From the NCBI RefSeq assembly GCF_020715565.1, contig NZ_CP085839.1:2356001-2420000 (forward strand): a stretch of 64,000 nt of DNA. The letters run 5' to 3'. Under the pieces are notes generated by a model. The model searched no databases and was not told the DNA's origin. It worked only from the letters and a program-made list of their open reading frames with translations. Source of the stretch: Nocardioides sp. Kera G14. Its GTDB lineage: Bacteria > Actinomycetota > Actinomycetes > Propionibacteriales > Nocardioidaceae. The stretch's first letter is position 1, and each line of letters starts with the position of its first letter. The position numbers were made by a program, and so were the translations under genes. Shown here in pieces: positions 1 through 8,020 of this stretch.

Positions 1-100
1 CGCTTCTACCGCAGGACGTGAGGAGCCAGTGCTCCACCCGACGTACCCGACAAGCTCTGTAGGCCCGTCGGGCCCCCGACCACGACAGAGAACCCCAGCG
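1..100. other. Left edge, no gene seen
   Basis: This short stretch lies downstream of the first minus-strand gene. I see no coding region in it. A small GC-rich inverted repeat (GGCCC-GTC-GGGCC, 62-74) could be a weak transcription end signal, but it has no U-tract. Confidence 0.4.
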
Positions 101-706
101 TCAGCGCGACTGCAGCGCATCGAGCGCGACGCACATGGCGGCGACGACGCGCCAGTCGACCGCGGCAGCAGCCTCGTCGGTGAGGTACAGCGTGTAGTGG
201 TCCCGGAAGAGCGTGTTCTTCTGGTACTTGCCGACCTTGGCACCGGCGGCGTCGATGAAGTCGAAGTGATAGCGGAAGAAGACCAGAACGAACTCGAAGA
301 GGTCGCCCACGTAGGGGAGGAACCCGGCGAAGCGACGCAGGATGGCCAACGTCCTGCTGCTCTCGGTGACCCCGAAAACGACGTTGCCGCCGGCGTCGAG
401 GACCTCCCACGTGCTGGCCAACAGCGACTTGCCGAACGACTTCCGGAGGGCGCCGATCGGAGTGCCTTGGGCGTCCTCGACGAAGTAGCGACCATGGACG
501 TCGAAGACCTTCTCCGCGCGCATCGTGAATGCGGGCGCGGCCTTGCGCTCGTCGGCGTAGAAGGTCAGCTCCTCCTTGAACTTGAAGCGCTTCTGCTGGG
601 CGAAGGCCGCGAGGCCGGCCCGCTCGCCTCCGTCGGTCGTCCCGAAGACGCGGTACTTGTTGACGAAGGCGGTCAACTTCTGCTCGACGAAGAGGCGAGG
701 CTGCAT
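101..706 (-). CDS. LURP-one-related / scramblase-like family protein
   Basis: This 201-residue protein looks like the LURP-one-related (tubby/scramblase C-like) family: an N-terminal MQPRLFVEQKL strand, a KYRVFG motif, then repeated antiparallel strands such as FDVHGRYFVEDAQG and TWEVLDAGGNVVFGV. Family members are single barrel-like domains of about 160-200 residues with unclear biochemical roles, so none is assigned. A hydrophobic stretch (FLPYVGDLFEFVLVFF, about residues 128-143) may pack into the barrel or touch membrane. The ATG start is the only sensible one. The gene is transcribed alone, divergently from the rsbQ-like gene 73 bases away. Confidence 0.72.
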   Translation of the reverse strand: MQPRLFVEQKLTAFVNKYRVFGTTDGGERAGLAAFAQQKRFKFKEELTFYADERKAAPAFTMRAEKVFDVHGRYFVEDAQGTPIGALRKSFGKSLLASTWEVLDAGGNVVFGVTESSRTLAILRRFAGFLPYVGDLFEFVLVFFRYHFDFIDAAGAKVGKYQKNTLFRDHYTLYLTDEAAAAVDWRVVAAMCVALDALQSR

Positions 707-779
707 CCCAGCACCCTAGCTCCGCGCGGCGTCGCTGAGCGGTCTCTCACCGGGCGTGCTGACGACTAGGCTCACGGCC

Positions 780-1583
780 ATGAGCGCCGTCAGCCGGAAC
801 AACGTCACCGTGCACGGTGACGCGTCGGGGCAGCCGATGGTGTTCGTGCACGGGTTCGGTTGTGACCAGACGATGTGGCGCCACGTCGCGCCGGCGTTCA
901 TGGACGACTACCGGGTCGTGCTCTTCGACCACGTCGGCTGTGGCGGGTCGGACGACTCGGCGTACGACCCCGACAAGTACGGGACGCTGGACGGCTACGC
1001 CGCCGACATCGTGGAGATCCTCGAGGAGCTCGACCTGCGTGACGTGATCCTCGTCGGGCATTCGGTGGCCGCCATGATGGGCGTTCTCGCTGAGCGCAGG
1101 GCGTCCGAGCGGTTCGCACACCTCGTGCTCGTCGGTCCATCGCCTCGATACATCGACGACGCCGGCTACCGCGGCGGTTTCAGCGAGGCCGACATCGATG
1201 AACTCCTCGAATCGCTCGAGAGCAACTATCTCGGCTGGTCGACGGCGATGGCGCCCGCGATCGTCGGCAACCCCGAACGGCCCGAGCTGGGCCAGGAGCT
1301 CACCGCGAGCTTCTGCCGTGTCGACCCGGCGATCGCCCGCCGGTTCGCCCGTGCGACCTTCCTCTCCGACAACCGTGACGATCTCCCTGAGGTGAGGACG
1401 CCGACGCTCGTGCTGCAGTGCCGCGAGGATGTGATCGCGCCGATCGAGGTCGGCAGCTATGTGGCCGACGCCATCCCCGACAGTCGGCTCGTGGTCCTCG
1501 ACGCGACCGGTCACTGCCCGAATCTCAGTGCGCCGACCGAGACGATCACGGCGATCTCCTCCTATCTCGCCGCCTCGAGGTAG
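780..1583 (+). CDS. rsbQ: RsbQ-like alpha/beta hydrolase
   Basis: This 267-residue alpha/beta hydrolase closely matches the RsbQ pattern. It has an oxyanion-hole HGFGCDQTMW near residue 25, a nucleophile elbow GHSVAAMMG with Ser95, an acid residue in the LQCREDVIAP loop and a catalytic His in DATGHCPNLSAP. In Bacillus subtilis RsbQ is needed for the phosphatase RsbP to signal energy stress to sigma B, probably by processing a small hydrophobic ligand for the PAS domain. The next gene is an RsbP-like protein starting 3 bases after this stop, so an operon is clear. I chose the ATG at 780 over an upstream in-frame GTG at 756 because family homology begins here. Confidence 0.87.
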   Translation: MSAVSRNNVTVHGDASGQPMVFVHGFGCDQTMWRHVAPAFMDDYRVVLFDHVGCGGSDDSAYDPDKYGTLDGYAADIVEILEELDLRDVILVGHSVAAMMGVLAERRASERFAHLVLVGPSPRYIDDAGYRGGFSEADIDELLESLESNYLGWSTAMAPAIVGNPERPELGQELTASFCRVDPAIARRFARATFLSDNRDDLPEVRTPTLVLQCREDVIAPIEVGSYVADAIPDSRLVVLDATGHCPNLSAPTETITAISSYLAASR

Positions 1584-1586
1584 GAG

Positions 1587-2786
1587 ATGTCCAAGGAGCG
1601 TGCCGTCGACGCGTTCGAGGAGGCACTTCGCGAGGATGACCCGGCTCTCCTCTACGAGCGGGCGCCGTGCGGATACGTCTCCACCACGCCGGACGGTCGG
1701 ATCCTCAAGACGAATGAGACCTTCCAGACGTGGACCGGCTACTCGGCCGAGGAGTTGATGGCCCGGTCGTTCGTCGACCTGCTGTCGGTCGGAGGTCGGA
1801 TCTACCACGAGACCCACTACCGGCCGATGCTGCGCCTGCAGGGCGCCGTACGGGAGATCGCCGTCGACGTCGTACGCCACGACGGCAGCCGGCTGCCCGT
1901 CCTGCTCAACGCGCGCCTGGACCATCACCCTGACGGCACGCCGCAGGTGATCCGGATCGCCCTCTTCGACGCGACCGAACGCCGTGCCTACGAGCAGGAG
2001 CTGGTGCGTGCCAGGCAGCGGGCGGAGGCCTCCGAGGAGCAGGCGCATCTGCTCGCCCACGCGTTGCAGAAGACCTTCATCCCGCCGTCGGCGCCGGTCG
2101 TGCCGGGACTCGATATCGCCGGCAGCTACCGGTCCGCGGGCGACGGCACGGTCGTGGGCGGCGACTTCTACGACATCTTCCCGCTCGACGCCGACGAGTG
2201 GATCGTCGTGCTCGGTGACGTGGGCGGCAAGGGCCCGGCGGCGGCCGTGGTCACGGCCTTCGTGCGCGACACGGTGCGTGTACTCACCATGTCCGAGAGT
2301 TCGCCGGCGCAGGTGCTCGGCCAGCTCAACCGGCTGCTGTACCGGCATGGCAGCGACGGCCGGTTCTGCACCTGCGTCCTCGTCCGCCTCTCACGGGTGG
2401 GCGGGCACTGGCACGTCGTGACCAGCGTCGCCGGACACCCCGCACCGGTCCTCGTGCGCGACGGTGCTGCCGCGGTCTTCGCGCCGTACGCCGGCATCCT
2501 CCTCGGTGTTCTCGAGACGGCCGACTACACCGAGCATGAGCTGAGGTTGTCCCCCGGCGACGGCATGGTGCTCTACACCGACGGCATCACCGAGGCGCGC
2601 GCGGGGGAGGATCTCTTCGGCGAGCAGCCGCTGCTCGCCTCCGTCACGCGGCTCACTGCGGACCCGACGACCACGATGGCGGCGGTGGCTTCGTCGCTCG
2701 TCGCCGAGGCGCTCGAGTTCCAGTCAGGCACGGCCGCCGACGACATCGCCGCGATCGGACTGCGCGTGCCGCTCCCGCGGCGCTGA
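1587..2786 (+). CDS. rsbP: RsbP-like PAS-PP2C phosphatase (SpoIIE family)
   Basis: This 399-residue protein has an N-terminal PAS domain (about residues 15-130, with CGYVSTTPDGRILKTNETF and FDATERRAYEQ), a short coiled-coil linker, and a PP2C/SpoIIE phosphatase domain (about 170-395). The metal-binding motifs are GGDFYD, GDVGGKGP, VAGHPAP and ADDIAAI. This is the B. subtilis RsbP architecture: a cytoplasmic phosphatase that dephosphorylates an anti-anti-sigma factor when the PAS domain is activated by RsbQ. The adjacent rsbQ gene supports that assignment. No anti-sigma or sigma gene lies nearby, so the target must be encoded elsewhere. It could also act on another STAS-domain protein. Confidence 0.85.
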   Translation: MSKERAVDAFEEALREDDPALLYERAPCGYVSTTPDGRILKTNETFQTWTGYSAEELMARSFVDLLSVGGRIYHETHYRPMLRLQGAVREIAVDVVRHDGSRLPVLLNARLDHHPDGTPQVIRIALFDATERRAYEQELVRARQRAEASEEQAHLLAHALQKTFIPPSAPVVPGLDIAGSYRSAGDGTVVGGDFYDIFPLDADEWIVVLGDVGGKGPAAAVVTAFVRDTVRVLTMSESSPAQVLGQLNRLLYRHGSDGRFCTCVLVRLSRVGGHWHVVTSVAGHPAPVLVRDGAAAVFAPYAGILLGVLETADYTEHELRLSPGDGMVLYTDGITEARAGEDLFGEQPLLASVTRLTADPTTTMAAVASSLVAEALEFQSGTAADDIAAIGLRVPLPRR

Positions 2787-2792
2787 CCGGCC

Positions 2793-3344
2793 TCAGCTCC
2801 GCGCGGCGTGAACCACCTGGATACCGGCGATGATCATCGCCAGCCCTGTCCCGAAGTCGTCCTCACGCTGACCGGCGTCGATCGCGCCCGCCGCGGCCGC
2901 CTGCCGGTGCGTCTGCTCGTCGACCGCGTGGCCGTAGACGTAGTGCAGCAGCGTGCGCGCCGCGGTCGGCCCCAGCTTGCCGAAGCCGCCCTCCTCCAGC
3001 GTCGTCAGCAGGAGGTCGTACGGCGCCTGTGCGCCCAGTCCGAAGGACCAGGCCGTCGCCGCGAGCTCGGCGCCGTCGCGCCACGAGAGCAGCACCTCGT
3101 CCAACGTCCAGCAGATCGAGGCCACCTGTTCCTCCCACGCCGCCACCTCAGGCCAGGTCGCTCGGGCCAACAGCTCGTCAGCCATCAACGCCAACAGCGT
3201 CTGCTTGTTGGGCACGTGGTGATAGAGCGCCGAGGGCTGCACGCCGAGGTCTGCGCCGAGTCGCCGCATCGAGAGTTCGGGCAGCCCCACGGCGTCCAGA
3301 AGCAGGAGGGCTCGGTCGATCACGTCGCTGCGTCGGTAGCGCAC
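2793..3344 (-). CDS. TetR-family regulator, probable biotin repressor BioQ
   Basis: This 183-residue protein has an N-terminal TetR helix-turn-helix (SMRRLGADLGV followed by PSALYHHVPNKQ, residues about 25-50) and a helical C-terminal ligand/dimer domain. It starts with GTG and is divergent from bioY-bioM-bioN, with operator-like repeats in between. In Corynebacterium and Mycobacterium the TetR protein BioQ represses biotin genes through a TGAAC-N3-GTTAC-type palindrome, and a TGAAC-N3-GTTCA site lies in this intergenic region. BioQ identity is therefore an inference from context and site. It could instead be a drug-type TetR regulator, because the C-terminal domain alone is not diagnostic. 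It ends 7 bases from the convergent rsbP stop. Confidence 0.8.
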   Translation of the reverse strand: MRYRRSDVIDRALLLLDAVGLPELSMRRLGADLGVQPSALYHHVPNKQTLLALMADELLARATWPEVAAWEEQVASICWTLDEVLLSWRDGAELAATAWSFGLGAQAPYDLLLTTLEEGGFGKLGPTAARTLLHYVYGHAVDEQTHRQAAAAGAIDAGQREDDFGTGLAMIIAGIQVVHAARS

Positions 3345-3401
3345 TCGTGCCCTTTCATTTTGCTCTGGTCCCGTTGACCTGACGGCGGCGCCACCCTAAC
3401 C

Positions 3402-3429
3402 TGAACGCCGTTCACCTGACCACTGTTCA
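3402..3429. promoter_or_regulatory. Two tandem BioQ-like operators
   Basis: A perfect palindrome TGAACGCCGTTCA (3402-3414) is followed 15 bases later by an imperfect copy TGACCACTGTTCA (3417-3429). Both follow the TGAAC-N3-GTTCA plan described for BioQ. They lie between the TetR gene and bioY, 27 bases upstream of the bioY start, well placed to control both directions. Confidence 0.65.
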
Positions 3430-3456
3430 GGTTCCGTTTTCTCCGAGAGGCCAGCG

Positions 3457-4089
3457 ATGACGATGACGACCGACCCCACCGCCGACAGCACCGGGCCCGA
3501 GGCCGCTGTCTCCGAGCGGCCCCGTCTGCTCACCACCACCGACCTGGCACTCGTCGCCGCCTTCGCCGCGCTCACCGCGGTCGCCTCCTACACCGCGGCC
3601 ATCCCGGTCGGCGGGGCCGGCGTGCCGCTCACGCTCCAGACCGCCGCCGTCCTCCTCACCGGAGCGGTGCTCGGCCCGGTCCGTGGCTTCCTCGCCATCG
3701 GCCTCTACCTTCTGCTCGGCCTCATCGGGCTGCCCGTCTTCGCCGAGCACTCCTCGGGCGCCGCCGTCTTCACCGGTCCCACCGCCGGTTACCTCTACAC
3801 GTTCCCGGTGGCCGCCCTCGTGGTCGGCTTCCTCGTGAAGTACGTCGTCGCCGGCCGTCGTACGCAGGCCCTGTGGATCTTCCTCGCCTGCCTGGTCGCC
3901 ACCGTCGTCAACCACCTCGGCGGCGTGGTCGGCCTGCAGTCGGTGCTGGGCCTGGGCTGGCACAAGTCCTTCTCGGTCGACGGCGCCTACTGGCTGGGCG
4001 ACATCGTGAAGGGCGCGATCGTCGCGATCGTCGCGGCCGAGGTGCACCGTGCCTTCCCGCACCTGCTCGCCCGCTCGCAGAAGGCTTGA
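3457..4089 (+). CDS. bioY: Biotin ECF transporter S component BioY
   Basis: This 210-residue membrane protein is the substrate-binding component of the biotin energy-coupling factor transporter. After a hydrophilic N-terminus of about 25 residues it has roughly six membrane segments and the BioY hallmark region VPLTLQTAAVLLTGAVLGP followed by a GLPVFA segment and GPTAGYLYTFP. It binds biotin in the membrane and works with BioM and BioN. The gene is first in bioY-bioM-bioN; its TGA is immediately followed by the bioM ATG. The two upstream BioQ-like sites suggest repression when biotin is plentiful. Confidence 0.93.
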   Translation: MTMTTDPTADSTGPEAAVSERPRLLTTTDLALVAAFAALTAVASYTAAIPVGGAGVPLTLQTAAVLLTGAVLGPVRGFLAIGLYLLLGLIGLPVFAEHSSGAAVFTGPTAGYLYTFPVAALVVGFLVKYVVAGRRTQALWIFLACLVATVVNHLGGVVGLQSVLGLGWHKSFSVDGAYWLGDIVKGAIVAIVAAEVHRAFPHLLARSQKA

Positions 4090-4800
4090 ATGGCCTCCAT
4101 CGACTTCCGTGCTGCCGCGGTCGTCGTCCCCGACCACGCCGGTCAGGGGGGCGACGACCGCGTGCTGCTCTCCCCCACCACCCTCTCGCTGACCGAGCAG
4201 CGGATCGCGATCATCGGGTCCAACGGATCGGGCAAGTCGACGCTGGCACGGCTGATCAACGGTCTCGTCACCCCGACCAGCGGGAGCGTCACCGTCGACG
4301 GCCTCGACGTCCTCCGCCAAGGCCGCAGGGTCAGGCAGCAAGTCGGCTTCTGCTTCACCGATCCCTCGGCGCAGATGGTGATGCCGACCTGCGTCGAGGA
4401 CGTCGAGCTGTCGCTGCGGCAGACGATCCGCGACAGGAGCTCGCGACGTCAGGCCGCACTCGAGGTGCTCGAGCGGTTCGGCTTGCGGGAGCAGGCCGAC
4501 CAGAGCGTGCACACCCTCTCCGGTGGGCAGCGACAGATGCTCGCCCTCGCCGGGGTGCTGGCCTCCGGGCCGGCGATTCTCATCGCCGACGAGCCCACCA
4601 CCCTGCTCGACCTGCGCAACAGCCGGACGGTCGGAGAGACCCTGCTCGCCCTCGAGCAGCAGCTGGTCCTGGTCACCCACGACCTCGAGCTCGCCGCGCG
4701 GTGTGACCGCGCCCTGCTGGTCGAGGACGGCCGGGTGACCTTCGACGGTGACGCCGCCGAAGCCGTGGCCACCTACGTCTCCTCGGTCGCGCGACCATGA
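4090..4800 (+). CDS. bioM: Biotin ECF transporter ATPase BioM
   Basis: This 236-residue ABC ATPase powers biotin import. Walker A is GSNGSGKST (about residues 40-48), the ABC signature is LSGGQRQMLALAGVLA and Walker B is AILIADEPTTLLD, followed by the H-loop LVTHDLELA. It starts directly after the bioY stop and overlaps the bioN start by 4 bases (ATGA), which suggests translational coupling and equal stoichiometry. Its context between bioY and a CbiQ-type gene separates it from cobalt or general ECF ATPases. Confidence 0.9.
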   Translation: MASIDFRAAAVVVPDHAGQGGDDRVLLSPTTLSLTEQRIAIIGSNGSGKSTLARLINGLVTPTSGSVTVDGLDVLRQGRRVRQQVGFCFTDPSAQMVMPTCVEDVELSLRQTIRDRSSRRQAALEVLERFGLREQADQSVHTLSGGQRQMLALAGVLASGPAILIADEPTTLLDLRNSRTVGETLLALEQQLVLVTHDLELAARCDRALLVEDGRVTFDGDAAEAVATYVSSVARP

Positions 4801-5399
4801 CCACGCGGATCGCCGTCTACCGGCCCGGGACGACCCTGCTCCACCGCCTGCCGGTCGGGCCGAAGCTCGCTGGCCTCGTGCTGCTCTCGATCGCCATCGT
4901 CGTCGTCCACGGCGTGCCCTCGGCCGTCGCGGCACTGGTCGGGGCGTCGGTGATCGCGGCCGTTGCCCGCCTCGACGCGCGGTCGACGTGGCGATCACTG
5001 AGGACCGTCCTCCTCCTCGCCCTGATCGCCGCGCTCCTGCAGTGGTGGTGGACCTCGCTGCCCCGCGCGACCGAGACGCTGCTGGATCTCCTCTCCCTCG
5101 GCCTGCTGGGCCTTTCACTCTCCGTCACGACGGCAGCGACCGACATGGTCGACGCGATCGTCCGCTGGCTGCGCCCCTCACGCCGCCTGGGCCTCGACCC
5201 GGACCGTGTCGCCCTCACGATCAGCCTCGCGATCCAGTCCCTGCCCGCGACCTTGCAGCTCGCGACGGAGACCCGGGACGCGGCCAGGGCGCGTGGGCTG
5301 CGCACTCCGCGTGCGTGGCTGACGCCGTTCGTGATCCGGGTGGTCGCGCGCGCACATGAGACCGGTGACGCGCTCCGAGCGCGCGGCGTCGCCGACTGA
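4797..5399 (+). CDS. bioN: Biotin ECF transporter T component BioN (CbiQ family)
   Basis: This 200-residue membrane protein belongs to the CbiQ/EcfT family that couples the ATPase to the S component. It has four or five hydrophobic segments and, at the cytoplasmic end, the two Ala-Arg-Gly coupling motifs RDAARARGLR and GDALRARGV. Its ATG overlaps the bioM stop. It is the last gene of the biotin transporter operon; the next gene, a diguanylate cyclase, starts 19 bases later on the same strand and could be co-transcribed. Confidence 0.88.
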   Translation: MTTRIAVYRPGTTLLHRLPVGPKLAGLVLLSIAIVVVHGVPSAVAALVGASVIAAVARLDARSTWRSLRTVLLLALIAALLQWWWTSLPRATETLLDLLSLGLLGLSLSVTTAATDMVDAIVRWLRPSRRLGLDPDRVALTISLAIQSLPATLQLATETRDAARARGLRTPRAWLTPFVIRVVARAHETGDALRARGVAD

Positions 5400-5418
5400 G
5401 TCTCCGTAGTCTTCACCC

Positions 5419-6561
5419 GTGGACATCGTCACGCTGCGCATCACGTTCTCGCTGATCGCGCTGTGCATGCTCGTCCTCTTCTACGTCACCACCTACCGCG
5501 TGACCCGTGCGCCGTTCTGTGCCTGGTGGTGCATCTCGCTCGTGCTCTTCCTCGGCGCCGGGATCGCCTGGCTGCTCAATGGCAGCGACGCGCAGGCCGT
5601 GGCCAATCCGCTCGGCAACGTGCTGGCGGTGGCGGGGGCACAGACCGTGTGGTTCGCCGCCCGCTCCCTGCGCCGCGCACGACCGCCGTGGCGGCTGTCC
5701 GCCGTCGTGCTCCTGGTCACGGCGGTCGCTGGCGCCCTCGACCACCCAGCCACCAACATCTGGGCGGGCGGCCTCGTCTTCCTCGCGGGCATGACACTCT
5801 TCTTCGCACTGACCACCTACGAGGTGTGGACCGCATCGCGCGCGGGCGACGGCATGTCGGCGTACTCCCCCGTGACGGCGGCGCTCACGGTCACCTCGGC
5901 ACTGGTCGCGATCTTCTACTGCGGCCGTGCGATCGCCTACGCCGTCGTCGGGCCGCACCACCACCTCTTCACCGACGTCTTCGGCACGACGCCGACGACG
6001 CTCCTCACGACGGTCCTGCTGGTCTCCGTCTCGCACGCCATGGGAGCGCTCAGTCAGGAGCAGCTCGTCCAGGACCTGCGCCATCGCGCCGAGCGCGACG
6101 GCCTGAGCGGACTGCTCAACCGTGAGGCCTTCGGACAGCTGGCCGACAAGACGGTCCGCGGCATCGCCCGGTCGGCGATCATCATCTGCGACCTCGACCA
6201 CTTCAAGCAGGTCAACGATGCCCACGGCCACCGTGTCGGTGATGCCGTCATCACGGCGTTCTCCGACGCGATCCGCTACGCCATCCGGTCCACCGACCTC
6301 GCCGCACGGTTCGGCGGTGAGGAGTTCGTCATCCTCATGCCCGGAGCCAGCACGGCGGCGGCCACCGTGCTGACGCAGGCACTCAGCCGGCACCTGTCCG
6401 AAAGCGAGGTGCTGCCCGCCGGCCAGGCGGTGACGTCGAGTTACGGCATCGCGGCTGTCGAAGGCGGCATCCCCATCGGCGAGGCACTCCAGCGTGCCGA
6501 CGAGGCGCTCTATCGGGCGAAGAGTGCCGGCCGCGACCGGGCGATCACCTGGGCACCCTGA
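5419..6561 (+). CDS. Membrane-anchored diguanylate cyclase (GGDEF)
   Basis: This 380-residue protein has about six N-terminal membrane segments (residues 1-205) followed by a GGDEF domain. The active site is RFGGEEFVILMPGA, so the A-site is an intact GGEEF. An RSTD sequence five residues upstream is an intact RxxD inhibitory site, so feedback inhibition by c-di-GMP is expected. It should make c-di-GMP from two GTP at the inner face of the membrane; the membrane part may sense a signal. No EAL domain is present. The GTG start was chosen because it begins directly before the first membrane helix. Confidence 0.88.
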   Translation: MDIVTLRITFSLIALCMLVLFYVTTYRVTRAPFCAWWCISLVLFLGAGIAWLLNGSDAQAVANPLGNVLAVAGAQTVWFAARSLRRARPPWRLSAVVLLVTAVAGALDHPATNIWAGGLVFLAGMTLFFALTTYEVWTASRAGDGMSAYSPVTAALTVTSALVAIFYCGRAIAYAVVGPHHHLFTDVFGTTPTTLLTTVLLVSVSHAMGALSQEQLVQDLRHRAERDGLSGLLNREAFGQLADKTVRGIARSAIIICDLDHFKQVNDAHGHRVGDAVITAFSDAIRYAIRSTDLAARFGGEEFVILMPGASTAAATVLTQALSRHLSESEVLPAGQAVTSSYGIAAVEGGIPIGEALQRADEALYRAKSAGRDRAITWAP

Positions 6562-6610
6562 CTCTCCGCCGCGGGTGCATGGATCCGGAAGCTCTGTGTG
6601 CCCGATCCCT

Positions 6611-8020
6611 TCACCACCCGGGTGGCGTGCGGGTGAACCCGCCGACGGCCTCCTCGACCTGGGCCGCGAGCGCGAGGAGCAGCCCGTCCTCGGCCGGGCG
6701 TGCGGCCAGCATGATGCCGACGGGCAGGTCGTCGGCGGTCCAGTGCAGGGGCAGCGAGACCGCCGGCATTCCGGTCACGTTCCATGCCGACGTCCACGGT
6801 GTGAAGGCCTTCTGGGCCTCGAAGTCCTGGGCAGGGTCGGCATCGTTGCGCAGCGATCCGACCGGTGCCGGCAGCTGGGCGAGGGTGGGCGTCAGCACGG
6901 CGTCGTACGGTGCCAGTGCCTCGAGCGCGCCTGCGGCGAAGCGACGCATCGCTCCGATGGCCAGCCCGAACTCCGGTCCGCTGACCGCCCTTCCCCGCTC
7001 TGACAGCCATCGGGTGAGCGGCCGGAGCAGATGCTCCTTCTCGGCCGGCACGACGGACAGTGCGGTGAGGACCGCCCAGCAGGTCTCGAAGGTAGCCACG
7101 GCCTCGCGCGGCAGCGGCACCGGTACGTCGACGAGCTCGTGACCGAGCGACTCCAGCAACACTGACGCGTCCTCGTAGGCCCGGACGACCTCGGGGTCGA
7201 TCGCGGCGTCGGTGATGATCGGCTCGACGAAGCGGGCGATCCGCAGCCGGCCGACCGGCCGCTCCGCCGCCTCGAGGTACGACTCCGTGGCGGCCCAGAA
7301 GGGATCCCCCACGCGTCGTCCGGCCAGGGCGTCGAGGAACGCAGCAGCATCACGGACGTTGCGCGCGATGGGGCCGGCCGTCGAGAGACCGGTGGGATCG
7401 CCGTACATCGGAGCCGGCGAGACGACGCCGCGCGAGGGTTTGAAGCCGACGAGGCCACAGCACGACGCGGGGATCCGGATCGACCCGCCGCCGTCGCTCC
7501 CCTGCGCCACCGGGACGAGTCCGGCCGCCACGGCTGCGGCCGCGCCGCCCGAGGACCCACCGGCGCCGCGGCTCCGGTCCCACGGCGTCATGGCCGGCGG
7601 AGCCACGTCGGGCTCGGTGTAGCAGGGCGAGCCGAACTCGGGGGTGTTGGTCTTGCCCAGGCTGACCATTCCGGCCGCCTCGATCGAGAGCGTCACGTTG
7701 TCGGAGATCTCCGGCACGAAGTCGGCGTACGCCGCCGACCCGAAGGTCGTGCGCACGCCCGCCGTGAGGTTGAGGTCCTTGATCGCCGTCGGCACGCCCC
7801 ACAGGGGACAGTCGCCGAGAGGCTTCACGATCAGCTCACGTGCGCAGGTCGAGATCCGCTCCTGGGCGATCGTGACGAAGGCGCCGATGCGGTTGTCGGG
7901 CACAGTGTCGAGCTTCTCGATCCGGGCCAGGTAGTGGTCGGCCAGCTCTCCTGGCGTCACCTCACCCCGCCGGACGAGATCTCCCTGCTCGAGCGCCGTG
8001 AGGTCGTGGATCTCGGTCAC
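6611..8020 (-). CDS. Amidase-signature family hydrolase
   Basis: This protein of about 469 residues has the amidase signature: a Gly/Ser-rich segment GAGGSSGGAAAAVAAG, the catalytic Lys in GVPTAIKDLNL and the downstream region SDGGGSIRIPASCCGLVG. Such enzymes hydrolyse amides with a Ser-cisSer-Lys triad. The overall pattern resembles 6-aminohexanoate-cyclic-dimer hydrolase-type amidases, but the substrate cannot be predicted. It is not GatA, since no gatB or gatC is nearby. The GTG start overlaps the cimA stop (GTGA), so translation is coupled to citramalate synthase, an unexpected partner. A longer reading from 8077 would run deep into cimA and is unlikely. Confidence 0.83.
   Translation of the reverse strand: MTEIHDLTALEQGDLVRRGEVTPGELADHYLARIEKLDTVPDNRIGAFVTIAQERISTCARELIVKPLGDCPLWGVPTAIKDLNLTAGVRTTFGSAAYADFVPEISDNVTLSIEAAGMVSLGKTNTPEFGSPCYTEPDVAPPAMTPWDRSRGAGGSSGGAAAAVAAGLVPVAQGSDGGGSIRIPASCCGLVGFKPSRGVVSPAPMYGDPTGLSTAGPIARNVRDAAAFLDALAGRRVGDPFWAATESYLEAAERPVGRLRIARFVEPIITDAAIDPEVVRAYEDASVLLESLGHELVDVPVPLPREAVATFETCWAVLTALSVVPAEKEHLLRPLTRWLSERGRAVSGPEFGLAIGAMRRFAAGALEALAPYDAVLTPTLAQLPAPVGSLRNDADPAQDFEAQKAFTPWTSAWNVTGMPAVSLPLHWTADDLPVGIMLAARPAEDGLLLALAAQVEEAVGGFTRTPPGW

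Noticed and set aside
3427..5118. A 563-codon minus-strand frame opposite bioY and bioM
   Set aside because: It is antisense to clear biotin transporter genes and shows only low-complexity residues.
6611..8020. GatA subunit of the tRNA amidotransferase
   Set aside because: The amidase signature is general, no gatB or gatC is near, and the flanking sequence fits the cyclic-dimer hydrolase-like amidases better.
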